DNA from: Palsa-504 sp963769715
Lineage (GTDB): Bacteria; Actinomycetota; Actinomycetes; Streptosporangiales; Streptosporangiaceae
Assembly: GCA_963769715.1 (NCBI GenBank)
Contig: CAVYNE010000006.1
Span: 310,001-374,000 of the forward strand
Direction: 5' to 3'
DNA length: 64,000 nt
The position numbers and the translations under genes were made by a program. Within the stretch, counting starts at the first letter, position 1; the number at the start of each line of letters is the position of its first letter. Under the pieces are notes generated by a model. It worked only from the letters and a program-made list of their open reading frames with translations. It searched no databases and was not told where the DNA came from. Below, in pieces: positions 52,794-62,791 of the stretch.

Positions 52794-53763
52794 GTGACAT
52801 CACCAGCATCCGGCGACGACCTGCCCGACTACGCGCCGGTCCCCCGGTCCGCGCTCGGCCCGGCCCTCAACGACCAGGGATACTACGTCGGACGGGTCGA
52901 GCGGAACCTGTACTGGGTCACCAACGGCGTCTACCAGTCCGCGTTCCTGACCACCCCGAGACGGCGTCGTGCTGTTCGACGCGCCGCCGTCCATCGGCGG
53001 CAACCTGCGGAGGGCGGTGGACGAGATCGCCGCCGCCGAGGGGGTGAGCAACACGGTGACCCACCTGGTCTACTCCCATCACCACGCCGACCACGCCGGC
53101 GCGGCCTCGCTGTTCGGGGGGGACGTGACCCGCGTCGGGCACGAGGAGACCCGGCGGCTGCTGCTGCGCGACGGCGACCCGGCCCGGCCGGCGCCGGAGA
53201 TCACCTTCGCCGACCGCTACACCCTCGAGGTGGGCGGTGAGCGCGCCGAGCTGGCCTGGCACGGCCCCAACCACTCACCGGACAACATCTACATCCACTT
53301 CCCCGGCCACGACACCCTGATGTTCATCAACGTCGTCAACGCCGGCTGGGTGCCCATCTACAACCTCAACCTGTCCGAGGACGTCATCGGGTACATGGGC
53401 GCCCCGGCCATCGCGCTGGCCTACCCGTGGACCCACTTCATCTGCGGGCACCTCGGCCGGCTCGCCACCCGCGATGACGTCGCGGTGCACCAGGCCTACA
53501 TCGCCGACATCGAAGCCAGCTCCAAAGAAGCGCTGGCCACCGTCAACCCGGTGCCCTTCTACATGGCGGCCGGGGAGAATGCCTGGGCCGGGGTCAAAGC
53601 CCACCTCGACACCGTCACCGACCGCGCGGCCGCGCCCGTCATCGCGAAGTACACCGGCGTGCTGGCCGCCGCGGACATCGAGATCTTCACCACCACCACC
53701 ACGTTCGCCATCATGCAGTCGCTGCGCCTCGACCGCGGGCCCAGCGGACCGGTCCACCCCTAA
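52794..53763 (+). pseudogene. Metallo-beta-lactamase-fold hydrolase, split by a one-base insertion
   Basis: N-terminal part from GTG 52794 (LPDYAPVPRSALGPALNDQG, VERNLYWVTNGVYQSAFLTT) and the rest from about 52960 in the next frame (VLFDAPPSIGGNLRRAVDEI) form one protein of about 322 residues. The frames meet in ACCACCCCGAGACGG at about 52951-52963, which has one base more than ACC-ACC-CCG-GAC-GGC would need. The metal-binding motif SHHHADH is intact, with ELAWHGPNHSPDN, and a later FICGHLGRL supplying another His. This resembles MBL-fold hydrolases in which a substrate-release loop precedes a long helical tail. A terminator hairpin follows. If the shift is a base-call error, the gene is functional. 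Confidence 0.8.
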
Positions 53764-53773
53764 CCAGAAACAC

Positions 53774-53802
53774 ACCGGGGCCGGGCCAGCGCCGGCCCCG
53801 GT
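53774..53802. terminator. Intrinsic-type hairpin after the metallo-beta-lactamase-fold gene
   Basis: An 11-bp perfect GC stem (ACCGGGGCCGG and CCGGCCCCGGT) with a 7-base loop, starting 10 bp after the TAA. It has no T-run, as is common for actinomycete terminators. Confidence 0.7.
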
Positions 53803-53858
53803 GCGGGCCTGGCCGGACCCGAGAGAGCTTCCGATCGCCGAACAAGGGTTCGCCGACT

Positions 53859-54030
53859 GTGTCTGCCTCCACCACCGTCACTAGCCAGAAGCCGTCAAGG
53901 CGGCCGGCGGTGCCGGCGGGCGTGTCGTTCTGGGCGGTGGCCGGGATCGCGTTCCTGGCGCTGGCGGCGAACACCGCGGCATCGCCCTGGTACCGGGCAT
54001 ACCAGGCCCGGTACGGGTTCTCCGCGACCG
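53859..54030 (+). pseudogene. N-terminal fragment of an MFS transporter
   Basis: From a GTG: PAVPAGVSFWAVAGIAFLAL, then AANTAASPWYRAYQARYGFS. This is the first transmembrane helix and following loop of actinobacterial MFS drug-type transporters. After about 57 residues the frame becomes Pro/Arg-rich and stops at 54113; eleven helices are missing. It is directly upstream of the UvrA-like gene, so a transporter-ATPase resistance pair may have been present. Confidence 0.65.
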
Positions 54031-54114
54031 TTCCACCATGCGCGCCAATCGCACCGCGCCCGGTCCCAGAAGCGCGGCGTCCCGCCGGGGTATCCACTGA
54101 CGGACGGCCTTAAG

Positions 54115-56663
54115 GTGCCTGGCATGGCGGCTAGTGATATTCCCGTGCCGGGAACCTTGCCTGCGGTCATCGGCGTGCGCGGGGCCCGGCACAACAACCT
54201 GCGGGATATCGACGTGGACGTGCCGCTGTGGCGGACGGTCGCGGTGGTCGGGGTGTCCGGGTCGGGCAAGACATCGCTGGCCATGGGCACCCTGTACGCC
54301 GAGGGTCTGCACCGGTTCCTGGAGGGCCTGAGCACCTACAGCCGCCGGCGGCTGACCCAGGCCCAGCGGCCGGACGTGGACCGGATCGACCACCTGCCGC
54401 CCGCGCTGGCCCTGCGGCAGCGCCCGCCGGTACCGGGGCCGCGCAGCACGGTCGGCACCATGTCCGAGGTGCTCAACGTGCTGCGCCTGATGATGTCACG
54501 GCTGGGCTCACACCGGTGCCCGAACGGCCACCGCGTCGCGCCGTCGATCGCCGTGCTCAGCGAGGAGATCATCTGCCCGGTGTGCGGCGCGCGTTTCGTG
54601 CATCCCAGCGCCGAATCCTTCGCCTTCAACTCCTACGGCGCGTGCCCGGCCTGCCAGGGCCTGGGCGTGCGGTCCGAAGTCGACGTCGCCGCCCTGGTTC
54701 CCGATCCGGACAAGACGATCGCCGACGGCGCGGTGCTGCCGTGGAACTCCGGCGGGCGGCGGCTATCGATGTACGCCGCGGGCGAGCTCGGCGTCCGGCT
54801 CGACGTACCGTACCGGTCGCTGACCGATCACGAGCGCGACATCGTGCTGCACGGCGAACCGGCCAAGCGGCAGGTGACGCTGCACTCGGGCCGGAACGGG
54901 CGGAGCGTGCAGCTGTCGGTCAACTACGACAACGCGGTCGCCGCGGTCGAACGGTCCCTGCGCAGCGACAACGAGCGCACCCGCCGTCTGGTGCAGCGTT
55001 TCCTCATCACCCGGGTGTGCTCGGTGTGCCACGGCACCCGGCTGCGGCCCGAAGCGCTGGCTTCCCAGCTCGGCGGCCGCAACCTCGCCGAGATCAGCGC
55101 GCTCACCCTGGACGAGCTGCGCCGGTTCACGGCCGGCCTGCCCCGGGACTGCCCGCCGAGCTCAGCCGGGTGACGACCGGTTTGCTGGCCGAGCTGAACG
55201 GCAGGCTCACGCCGCTGCTCGACGTGGGCCTCAGCTACCTGACCCTGGACCGGGCCGGGGCCTCGCTGTCGACGGGTGAGCGGCAGCGGATCGAGCTCAC
55301 CTCGACGGTGCGCGCCAGCACCACGGGCATGCTGTACGTGCTGGACGAGCCGTCGGTCGGGCTGCACCCGAGCAACGTCGCCGGGCTGCTCACGACGATC
55401 ACCGCCCTGGCCACGAACGGCAATTCCGTGATCGTGGTGGAGCACGAGCGGGAGATCATCCGCAGCGCCGACTGGATCATCGAACTCGGCCCCGAGGCCG
55501 GCACCAAGGGCGGCACGGTGATCGCCCAGGGCCCGCCCGGCCAGCTGGAGGGCGACCCGCACTCGATCATCGGCCCGTTCCTGGCCGGCGCCCCGGCCGT
55601 ACGGCGAGACCGCCTGGAGCGGGCAGGCCCGACGAGGCAGATCACCATGGAGATCGGCGACCTGTACAACCTGCACGACCTCACCGCCACCTTCCCGGCG
55701 GGCCGGCTGACCGCGCTGGCCGGGCCGTCCGGGGCGGGGAAGACCGCCCTGGTCCTGGACAGCCTCATCCCAGCCGCGCGGGCGCTGCTGACCGGGTCGG
55801 CGCTGCCCGGGCACGTCCGGCGCCTGGACCTGGGCGGCATCCGCCAGGTCGTCCAGGTCGACGCCTCGCCGATCGGCCAGAACGCGCGGTCCACGCCGGC
55901 GACCTACTGCGGGGCGTTCGACCAGATCCGCCGCGTGTTCGCCGAGTCCGCGTACGCCCGGCGCAGGCGCTGGAAGCCCGGGCATTTCTCGTTCAACACC
56001 CGCGGGGGGCAGTGCCCGACCTGCCGCGGGCTCGGCCACATCGACCTCGACGTCCAGTACCTGCCCGACATCACCGTCGGCTGCCCGACCTGCCGCGGCG
56101 CCCGCTTCAACGACGCCACCCTGGCCGTCCGGGTCGACGGCCTGACCATCGCCGACGTGCTCGCCCTGAGCGTGGACGACGCCCTGCAACGCTTCGCCGG
56201 CCGGGCCCCGGTCGCCGCGGCGCTGCGGCCGGTCAGCGACGTCGGACTGGGTTACCTGCGGCTCGGCGAGCCCACCCCGTCCCTGTCCGGCGGCGAGTCA
56301 CAGCGGCTGCGGATCGCCGCCCGGCTGCGCGCCAGCCAGCGCGGCGTCCTGTACGTCTTCGACGAGCCGTCCACCGGCCTGCACCCGCTCGACGTGGCCA
56401 CCCTGGCCGGCGTGTTCGACCGGCTGCTGGCGGCCGGGGCCACGATCATCGTCATCGACCATGACCTGGACCTGCTAGCCGCTGCCGACCATCTCATCGA
56501 CATGGGCCCCGGCGGCGGCCCGGACGGCGGCCACATCCTCGCGGCGGGGACGCCCGAGGACGTCGCGCGTGCCCCGGGCAGCGCGACCGGACCGTGGCTG
56601 GCCGAGCACCTGGGCCTGCCGGAAGCCCGCCAGCCTGACATCCTGTCTCACGGCCAGAAGTGA
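54115..56663 (+). pseudogene. UvrA-like double ABC ATPase (DrrC-type), split by a one-base frameshift
   Basis: About 849 residues when joined. First half from GTG 54115 (ATG 54124 possible): GVRGARHNNLRDIDVDVP, Walker A GVSGSGKTSLA, Zn-finger cysteines in CPNGH, CPVCGARF and CPACQGLG. This frame stops at 55171-55173. The other frame takes over at about GLPAELSRVTTGLLAELN (55148 on) and contains signature LSTGERQRIEL, Walker B LYVLDEPSVGLHPS, second Walker A GPSGAGKTALV, CPTCRGLGHID, LSGGESQRLRIA and LYVFDEPSTGLHPLD. The frames differ by one missing base near 55138-55152 in a CCCCGGG run. It is shorter than housekeeping UvrA (about 950), like DrrC-type proteins linked to resistance to DNA-binding drugs. 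Function is inferred. Confidence 0.82.
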
Positions 56664-56764
56664 CGAGGCGGCTTTCCGCGCCGACTACGGCGCGTCGGCC
56701 GTGGATGGCTTCCATCGCAAGAGATGCCCGCGGGTAGTCACGACTCGACCTAACTCGGGCTCAA

Positions 56765-56781
56765 TCACCGGAATCACGTGA
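56765..56781. repeat. Degenerate 17-bp palindrome between convergent genes
   Basis: TCACCGGAATCACGTGA, two mismatches from the consensus, sits between the UvrA-like gene end and the LuxR2 stop. Its inner ATCACGTGAT is a separate perfect palindrome. Confidence 0.5.
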
Positions 56782-56788
56782 TGCCTGC

Positions 56789-59665
56789 TCACCTTCGCGT
56801 GGAGGGCGCGAGCAGGCCTAGAGCGCGGGCGCGGTCCACGGCCTCGTGGCGGCTGTGGACGCCGAGCTTGGCGTACAGGTGGCGCGTGTGGGTGCTGACG
56901 GTGTTCACCGACACGAACATCTCCTTGGCGATCTCGTGCATCGTGAGGTGCGTCGGCAGGTAGCGCAGGACGCGGGTCTCGCTGTCGGTGAGCTGGTCAA
57001 CCAGGCCACGGCTGAGGGCCCATCGTGCTTGGCTGCCGGGCGGTGGCACGGCCCTGGCCGGCCTCAGCAGCAGGTCCAGGATCTGGGAGATCAAGGCGGG
57101 GTGAGCGGTGCGGTACCGGCGATGCCGCTCGAGCAGCGCCGGGGCGGGATCCAGGAGGAACGGCAGGAGTATGCCGCTGGACTCGGTGATATCCAGCGCC
57201 CGCTCCAGGACACGTCCGGCGGCGGCCTGGTCGCCCAGCGCGTCGCGGGCTCGTGCCTCCAGCAGCAGCGCCGTCACCATCCGCGCCCGCCGGACTTCGG
57301 AGAGCGAGCCGTCCAGGACGGGCGTGAGCGCATCAGCCGCCGCCTGCGGGTCGTCCGAGGCCAGTCGCAGAGCCGCCACTGCGGTGCGCATCTCCGCGCT
57401 GGCTCGCTCGTCTTCGCCCAGTTCGGTGAGAGCCTGCTCGGCGCGTTCGGTCTGGCCCAGCCGCACTAGCGTCTGCAGCATCCGCGATCGCATCGACGTC
57501 ACGCAGGTGTGCGGCCCGGCGAGGGTCGCGGCCAGCTTCTCGGCGTCCCGGAACGCCGCCAGCGCCTCCTGATAACGGCCCCGGGCCAGTTCCAGGACCG
57601 CGCGAGCATAACGCAGGCTCATCCCGGCGGCCGGTTCCACCTCGGTGCGCAGGGTCCGTTCGGCGCGCTCCAGCCACGGCTCTGCCTCATCCAGCCGTCC
57701 CTGGTACAGCATCACGATGCCGAGTTGGGCGTAGGCCATCCCGGCGAGCGGTTCCTCGCCCCAGCCATGCCGTTCCGCCAGCTCGATCGCCTGCCAGCTC
57801 CGCTCCGCTTGCGCCGCATCGGGCCGGAACAGCAGCATCGCGTGCGTCCCGAGGGCCAGGCCGGTGAGCTCCAGATACGGACGCCCGATCCGCCGCGCCA
57901 GGGCAACGCCCTGCTCCAGATGCCGCTCCGCGTCCTCGAACCGGAGGGCCCACATCTCGGCGACGCCGAGGCTGATGAACACCGCGGCGCGCAGGTCCTC
58001 ACCCAGCCCGAGGGGCGCGGCATCGGCGGCCACCGTGAGGTCGAGCAGCCGCTGAGCCTCCTCGGCCACCACCTGGAGATCGACCAAGCGCCGGGCCAGG
58101 AACAGCCGCAGCGCCGCCAGCATGACCTGGACGCGTCCGCGGCGGTCGGCGGGCACCGCCGCTAGCCCGCCGGTGGCCTGGGTCAGGTGCCGTCCGGCAT
58201 CCTCCACCGATCCCCGGAGCAGATCGCCGGCCGCTCGCACGGCGGTGAGCTCCGGGCTGGCCGCGACGACCCGGCGGGGGAACCTGGCCAGCAGCTCGAC
58301 CAAGGTAGCCACCCGTCCGCCGAGGTAAAGGTCGAGCCAGTGGTCCGACAGCAGCCGGGCGGCCATCCCCCAGTCCCCGGCGGCCTGGGCCTGGCGGACC
58401 GCCTCCACTGGGTGCCCGTGCTCGGCCAGCCACGCGGCGGCAGCGCCGTGCAGCGCGGCCCGCTCATTCGGCTCGGTACGGCGCAACTCCAGTTGCAGCA
58501 GGTCCGCGAACAGCCGGTGGTAGCGGAACCACGACCTGCCCGCGTCCAGCGAGACCACGAACGCGCCGGCCTGCTCCAGATCCTGCAGGATCCGTTCCCC
58601 GCCCGAGCTGCCGGTCAGCACGTCCGCCAGCGGGCCAGACACCCGCTCCAGCACTGAGGTGCGCAGCAGCAGACGGCGCACCGCCTCGCTCTGCCGGTCC
58701 AGCACCTCGGCCAGCAGGAATTCAGCTACCGTCCGATCGGTGCCGGAGAACTCCGCGGCGAACTGCTCCGGGTCCTGGTGCTCGGCCAGCGACAGCGCGG
58801 CCAGCCGCAGCCCGGCCGCCCAGCCCTCGGTCCGTCCGTGCAACCGGGCCAGCGCCTCCTCCGGCAATTCCACCCCGGTCGCACCGAACAGCGCCCGCGC
58901 CTCGGCCAGGCTGAACCGCAGATCGGCCGGACGGATCTCGGTCAGCTCCCCCTCCAGCCGCAGCCGGTGCAGCCCCAGCCTCAGGTCGTGCCGGGTCGCA
59001 AGGACGAACCGAAGCTCCCGCGGCGCGCGCAACAGCAGGAGCTCAAGCTGGGGCAGCACCTCGCCTGAGTCCAGAAAATGGGCATCGTCGATCATCAGCC
59101 ACAGCCGGTCTTCCAGCGGAGCCAGGTCCTTGAGCAGCCGCTCTACCACCGCCCAGCCGTCAAGATCCGGCGCGGCGGTCAGCGGCCGCACCAGCGCCGA
59201 TCCGGCCGCCGTGCCGCGCAGCGCGTCGGCTACCGAGATCCAGAACCCTTGTGGATCACGCTCCTCGCTGTCCACTGGTACCCACGCGGCGCGGATGGCC
59301 AGGCCGGCCCCGGCGATCCACGACCGCATCAGCACCGTCTTCCCGCTCCCCGCCGGCGCCGATATCTGAACGACGCGTTCGGCTTCGGCCAGCCGCCCGA
59401 ACAGCGCGCACCGGGACACGACTCCGGCCCGGACGGAAGGAGCGCCGGGAGCATCAGGGGTTCCGGGCTCGTCGCCAGACGCCATGACGCCCCTGAGCGC
59501 TCGGAAGCCGACTGCACCGTCGCCGGGCCCGTCAAGACCGGCTCGGAAAGGTCTCAGTTCGCGCGGGACAACCGAGCGCGTGGCTAGCGCGCCCATGCCT
59601 CCGTCCCTGGTCTGCGTGTCACCCTTCAAGGGAATCCCCTGGGCCGGGCGATGAATAGTCGTCAT
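56789..59665 (-). CDS. MalT-like LuxR-family regulator with STAND ATPase (LuxR2)
   Basis: 958 residues from ATG 59665 (AAGGTG upstream), or 898 from ATG 59485, which has AGGGG at good spacing and removes 60 low-similarity residues. Walker A APAGSGKTVLM, Walker B LWLMIDDAHFLDSGEV, then TRHDLRLGLHRLRLEGELTE and RTEGWAAGLRLAALSLAEHQ show it is a paralogue of LuxR1. A long TPR-like helical region follows, and the C-terminal LuxR HTH is QLTDSETRVLRYLPTHLT, EIAKEMFVSVNTVSTHTRHL. The ligand and targets are unknown. It follows LuxR3 on the same strand, 54 bp apart, so the two giant regulators may be co-transcribed. Confidence 0.9.
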   Translation of the reverse strand: MTTIHRPAQGIPLKGDTQTRDGGMGALATRSVVPRELRPFRAGLDGPGDGAVGFRALRGVMASGDEPGTPDAPGAPSVRAGVVSRCALFGRLAEAERVVQISAPAGSGKTVLMRSWIAGAGLAIRAAWVPVDSEERDPQGFWISVADALRGTAAGSALVRPLTAAPDLDGWAVVERLLKDLAPLEDRLWLMIDDAHFLDSGEVLPQLELLLLRAPRELRFVLATRHDLRLGLHRLRLEGELTEIRPADLRFSLAEARALFGATGVELPEEALARLHGRTEGWAAGLRLAALSLAEHQDPEQFAAEFSGTDRTVAEFLLAEVLDRQSEAVRRLLLRTSVLERVSGPLADVLTGSSGGERILQDLEQAGAFVVSLDAGRSWFRYHRLFADLLQLELRRTEPNERAALHGAAAAWLAEHGHPVEAVRQAQAAGDWGMAARLLSDHWLDLYLGGRVATLVELLARFPRRVVAASPELTAVRAAGDLLRGSVEDAGRHLTQATGGLAAVPADRRGRVQVMLAALRLFLARRLVDLQVVAEEAQRLLDLTVAADAAPLGLGEDLRAAVFISLGVAEMWALRFEDAERHLEQGVALARRIGRPYLELTGLALGTHAMLLFRPDAAQAERSWQAIELAERHGWGEEPLAGMAYAQLGIVMLYQGRLDEAEPWLERAERTLRTEVEPAAGMSLRYARAVLELARGRYQEALAAFRDAEKLAATLAGPHTCVTSMRSRMLQTLVRLGQTERAEQALTELGEDERASAEMRTAVAALRLASDDPQAAADALTPVLDGSLSEVRRARMVTALLLEARARDALGDQAAAGRVLERALDITESSGILLPFLLDPAPALLERHRRYRTAHPALISQILDLLLRPARAVPPPGSQARWALSRGLVDQLTDSETRVLRYLPTHLTMHEIAKEMFVSVNTVSTHTRHLYAKLGVHSRHEAVDRARALGLLAPSTRR

Positions 59666-59719
59666 CTGACGACACCTTGCGGCGGCCGCTTCTTGTTCGC
59701 GCGGTCCGCCGCGTCGCCC

Positions 59720-62572
59720 CTATGGGGCGATGCCGTGACGCAGCGCTTCGCGGACGATCTCCACCCGGCTCTTGGCGCCGAGCTTGGCCAGGATGTGTGA
59801 GATATAGGTCTGCACCGTGCGCCGGGACAGGAACATGCCGCGGGCGATCTGCGATGTTGAGTCGCCCCTGGCGACCAGGGCGGCGATCTTGACCTCCGTC
59901 GGCGTGAGCGCCCCCCAGCCAGACGCGGCCCGCGGCCCGCGCGGACCGCGGACGCCGCGCCTGATGCCATAGGGGCGAAGCCGACTGCCGGCCCGGCGGA
60001 TGTCCCAGCGGGCATTGAGGCCCTCATACAAACTGACGGCCTCGTTCAGCGCGGCCCGGGCCTCTTCGTGCTGGCCGCGCTCGGCCAGCACGGCAGCCAA
60101 GTCCTCCACCGCGGCAGGCAATTCCGCGGCCGGGCCGATCGTTCGGTAGTGCGCGACGGCGTCCCGGAGCGGGGCCGGATCAGATTTGAGGAGGCCTTGA
60201 CACCGCAGGCTGGCCGCGGCCGCCCGCGCCGGCTGGGTTTCCGCCGCGGCCTCCGCCTGGCAGGCCTGCGCCGCGGTCCGCGCGATCTGCCGGTCGCCGG
60301 CGGCGACCGCGAGCCGCACGAGATCCGGCAGCCACTGGTGGGTCAGGGTCATCTCGCCCTCGTGCCGGGGCACGATCGCGGCCAGCACCTGCATGGCCTG
60401 ACGTGTCTCGCCGCGCTGCTCCAGCGCCATGGCGTGCGCGGCGGCGAGGAAGTCCCGGTTCTCCCGGTCGGGGACCCTCAGGACGGGGAGAGCCAGGCCC
60501 GCGCGAAGATGCTGATCGGCCGTCGTACGCTGGTCCCGCCGTCCGGCAACGAGCGCGGCCACACCGTGGACGAGCAGCGCTGGCCAGCGCTCGCGCAGAA
60601 ACGTATACGTGAGCCCGGGAGCATCGCCCTCATCCGTGCTCAGCTCGGCCAGCGCGTCGTCCCACTGGCCAAGCCAGTACCGCAACACTGCCGCGGTGAC
60701 CCAGGTCGTACGATCGGGACTGCCGCTGCGCTGGGCGGATTCGCGGGCCTGCCGGAGGGTCGACTCCGCTTCCGGCCAGCGGTCCAGATTCTGCAGCGTG
60801 AAAATACGGCCATCGACGGCGAACGAGCGCAGGTCCGCGTAGCCGGGATCGTCGCCGAGCACGCGCAGCGCCCGGTCGGCGTAGTCGAGCGCGGCGGCAT
60901 GGTCACGCCTGACGCCATGGCTCAGCCACAGGTCGGTCAGGGCGTGGGCGGTCGCGAACGCGTCGCCTGCCTCCTCGGCGACAGTGAGCGCCTGCCGGGC
61001 GGTCACGTCCGCCGTATCCAGCTCGCCGGTGTCGGCCCGCTCGAGCATCGCGAGCAAGGCCAGCATCCGGGCCTGCCAGGTGCGGGGCAGGTCGGCCGAC
61101 GCCAGAGCCCGGCGTATCGTGGCGATCGCCTCGTCGCTGCGGCCCGCACTGACCTGGGCGCGCGCGAGCACCGAGTACGTCTCGGCCCGCCGCACCGGGT
61201 CAGTCATCACCGGCAGCGCCGCTCGGGCCTGCTGGGCCGCCTCGTCATAGGAGCCGACCGCGAGCAGGGCCCGTGCCAGGCTGGCCGTGAGCCCGTCCCA
61301 GGCCTCATCGCCGCTGGGCGTCTCGTCCAGTTCCCGCCGCAGCAAGTCGGCCGCCAGCTGCGGTGCCTGTGTGGTCAGCGTGGGCGCGGTCTGGATGAGC
61401 CAGGCTCGAGGCCAGCCCGCACCCGGCTGTCCCGCCGCGAAAAGCTGCTGCGCGACGCTCAAGGCATCCGCATCCGCGGCCGCGAGCTCTCGCGCCGCCT
61501 CGGCGTGTAGCGCCGTGCGCAGTGCCGTCGGCATGCTCGCATAGAGCGCTTGGTGGATCAGCTGATGCCGGAACGCCAGTTCGGAACCCGAGCCGATCAG
61601 GATGCGGGCCGCCACGGCCTCCTGCAGACCCGCTGCCAGTTCCGACACCGGCCTGCGCAGCAGCACGGCCAGGTCGGTGACCGTGAACTTTCCGCCAAGC
61701 AACGCGGCCGTCCGGAGGATCTGCGCCGTCTCAGCCGAGACGGAGCTGAGCCGGTCATTCAGCACGGCCGCCAGCGACACCGGCAGTTGTTCATGGGCCG
61801 GCCAGACGCCGGCGACGGGACTGGCCTGTGCCCGCTCACGCGCCGAGGCGTCGACCAGCTCGCGCAGGTACAGGGGATTTCCAGCGGCCTGAGCGGTCAG
61901 CTGGCGCAGTGTATCCCCAGACGGCGCTCCGAGCATAGCCGTCACGAAGGCGGCCACATCGGTTTCGGGCAGTGGCCCGAGCGTGACCAGCGCCCCGCCG
62001 CGGCGGGCGAGGGACGCGCGCACTTGCTGCACCTCCGGCCGGCGCGGATCCGACCGGCACGTCGCGATCAGGAGCAGCCGCAGCTGATCAATGGAGGCGG
62101 CGAGCTGATGCCAGACGAGCAGCGATGCGTCATCGGCCCACTGCAGATCGTCGATGACCATGACCGTCGGGGCGGCCGCGCACAGCTCGTCCGCCAGCGC
62201 CATCAGCACCTCGACACCGGAAGCCGGCGCGTCGCCGTCGGCGAACAGCCCGAGCCGCTGGCTGCGCAGCAGGCCGGCGGCGTGCGCCCGGCGAGGGTCG
62301 GGCGAACTGAGCCGGACCTCCAGGCAGTCCTGCATCACGCTCAGTGGTAGCCGCTCGGCGAGCTGGTCTGCGATCCCCCACCCGATGTCCCATCCCAGTT
62401 CGCTCGTTCCGGCTAGGGCCTCGACGACCAGGGAAGACTTGCCGATGCCGGGCTCGCCCTCGACCCAGACCGCCGCGCCCCCGCCATGGCGGAGAGCCTC
62501 GATACCGGCACGGAGGGTCGCGAGCTCCTGGCTGCGGTCCACCCACTTCGGCGGCCGGTCGATGGGCCACAT
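59720..62572 (-). CDS. Large LuxR-family (LAL-type) regulator with AAA ATPase (LuxR3)
   Basis: 950 residues. The N-terminal AAA ATPase differs from that of LuxR1 and LuxR2: Walker A GEPGIGKSSLV (residues 39-49), Walker B TVMVIDDLQWADDASLL (about 136-152), and TCRSDPRRPEV. The middle is TPR-like helices. The C-terminal LuxR HTH is ALTPTEVKIAALVARGDSTS, then IARGMFLSRRTVQTYISHIL. LAL proteins often activate antibiotic or sugar pathways, though no such cluster is next to it. A repetitive RRGVRGPRGPRA linker precedes the HTH. It starts at ATG 62572. Confidence 0.9.
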   Translation of the reverse strand: MWPIDRPPKWVDRSQELATLRAGIEALRHGGGAAVWVEGEPGIGKSSLVVEALAGTSELGWDIGWGIADQLAERLPLSVMQDCLEVRLSSPDPRRAHAAGLLRSQRLGLFADGDAPASGVEVLMALADELCAAAPTVMVIDDLQWADDASLLVWHQLAASIDQLRLLLIATCRSDPRRPEVQQVRASLARRGGALVTLGPLPETDVAAFVTAMLGAPSGDTLRQLTAQAAGNPLYLRELVDASARERAQASPVAGVWPAHEQLPVSLAAVLNDRLSSVSAETAQILRTAALLGGKFTVTDLAVLLRRPVSELAAGLQEAVAARILIGSGSELAFRHQLIHQALYASMPTALRTALHAEAARELAAADADALSVAQQLFAAGQPGAGWPRAWLIQTAPTLTTQAPQLAADLLRRELDETPSGDEAWDGLTASLARALLAVGSYDEAAQQARAALPVMTDPVRRAETYSVLARAQVSAGRSDEAIATIRRALASADLPRTWQARMLALLAMLERADTGELDTADVTARQALTVAEEAGDAFATAHALTDLWLSHGVRRDHAAALDYADRALRVLGDDPGYADLRSFAVDGRIFTLQNLDRWPEAESTLRQARESAQRSGSPDRTTWVTAAVLRYWLGQWDDALAELSTDEGDAPGLTYTFLRERWPALLVHGVAALVAGRRDQRTTADQHLRAGLALPVLRVPDRENRDFLAAAHAMALEQRGETRQAMQVLAAIVPRHEGEMTLTHQWLPDLVRLAVAAGDRQIARTAAQACQAEAAAETQPARAAAASLRCQGLLKSDPAPLRDAVAHYRTIGPAAELPAAVEDLAAVLAERGQHEEARAALNEAVSLYEGLNARWDIRRAGSRLRPYGIRRGVRGPRGPRAASGWGALTPTEVKIAALVARGDSTSQIARGMFLSRRTVQTYISHILAKLGAKSRVEIVREALRHGIAP

Positions 62573-62791
62573 GGTTGTAACGTATGCCCTACCCAGAGGC
62601 GATGCCTATTCGATACCTGCCAGGCCGGGGAACCCGCGGCCAGCGGTCCCCCGCCGTTGTAGGTCACCAGGCCGGCGAAGCACCTGGCTTCGTCAAAGGG
62701 GTAGCCGCGCGGTCGCCGAGTTCGGCGTAAGCCCGTTAGAGATTCCCGACGATCCGCTCGGCGCCGGTCAGCGCGGCGCAGGGGCCCGGGG

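Noticed and set aside
46578..56663. Secondary-metabolite biosynthetic cluster
   Set aside because: Dehydrogenases, an MBL-fold enzyme, regulators and a resistance-type ATPase are present, but no PKS, NRPS, terpene or RiPP core enzyme.
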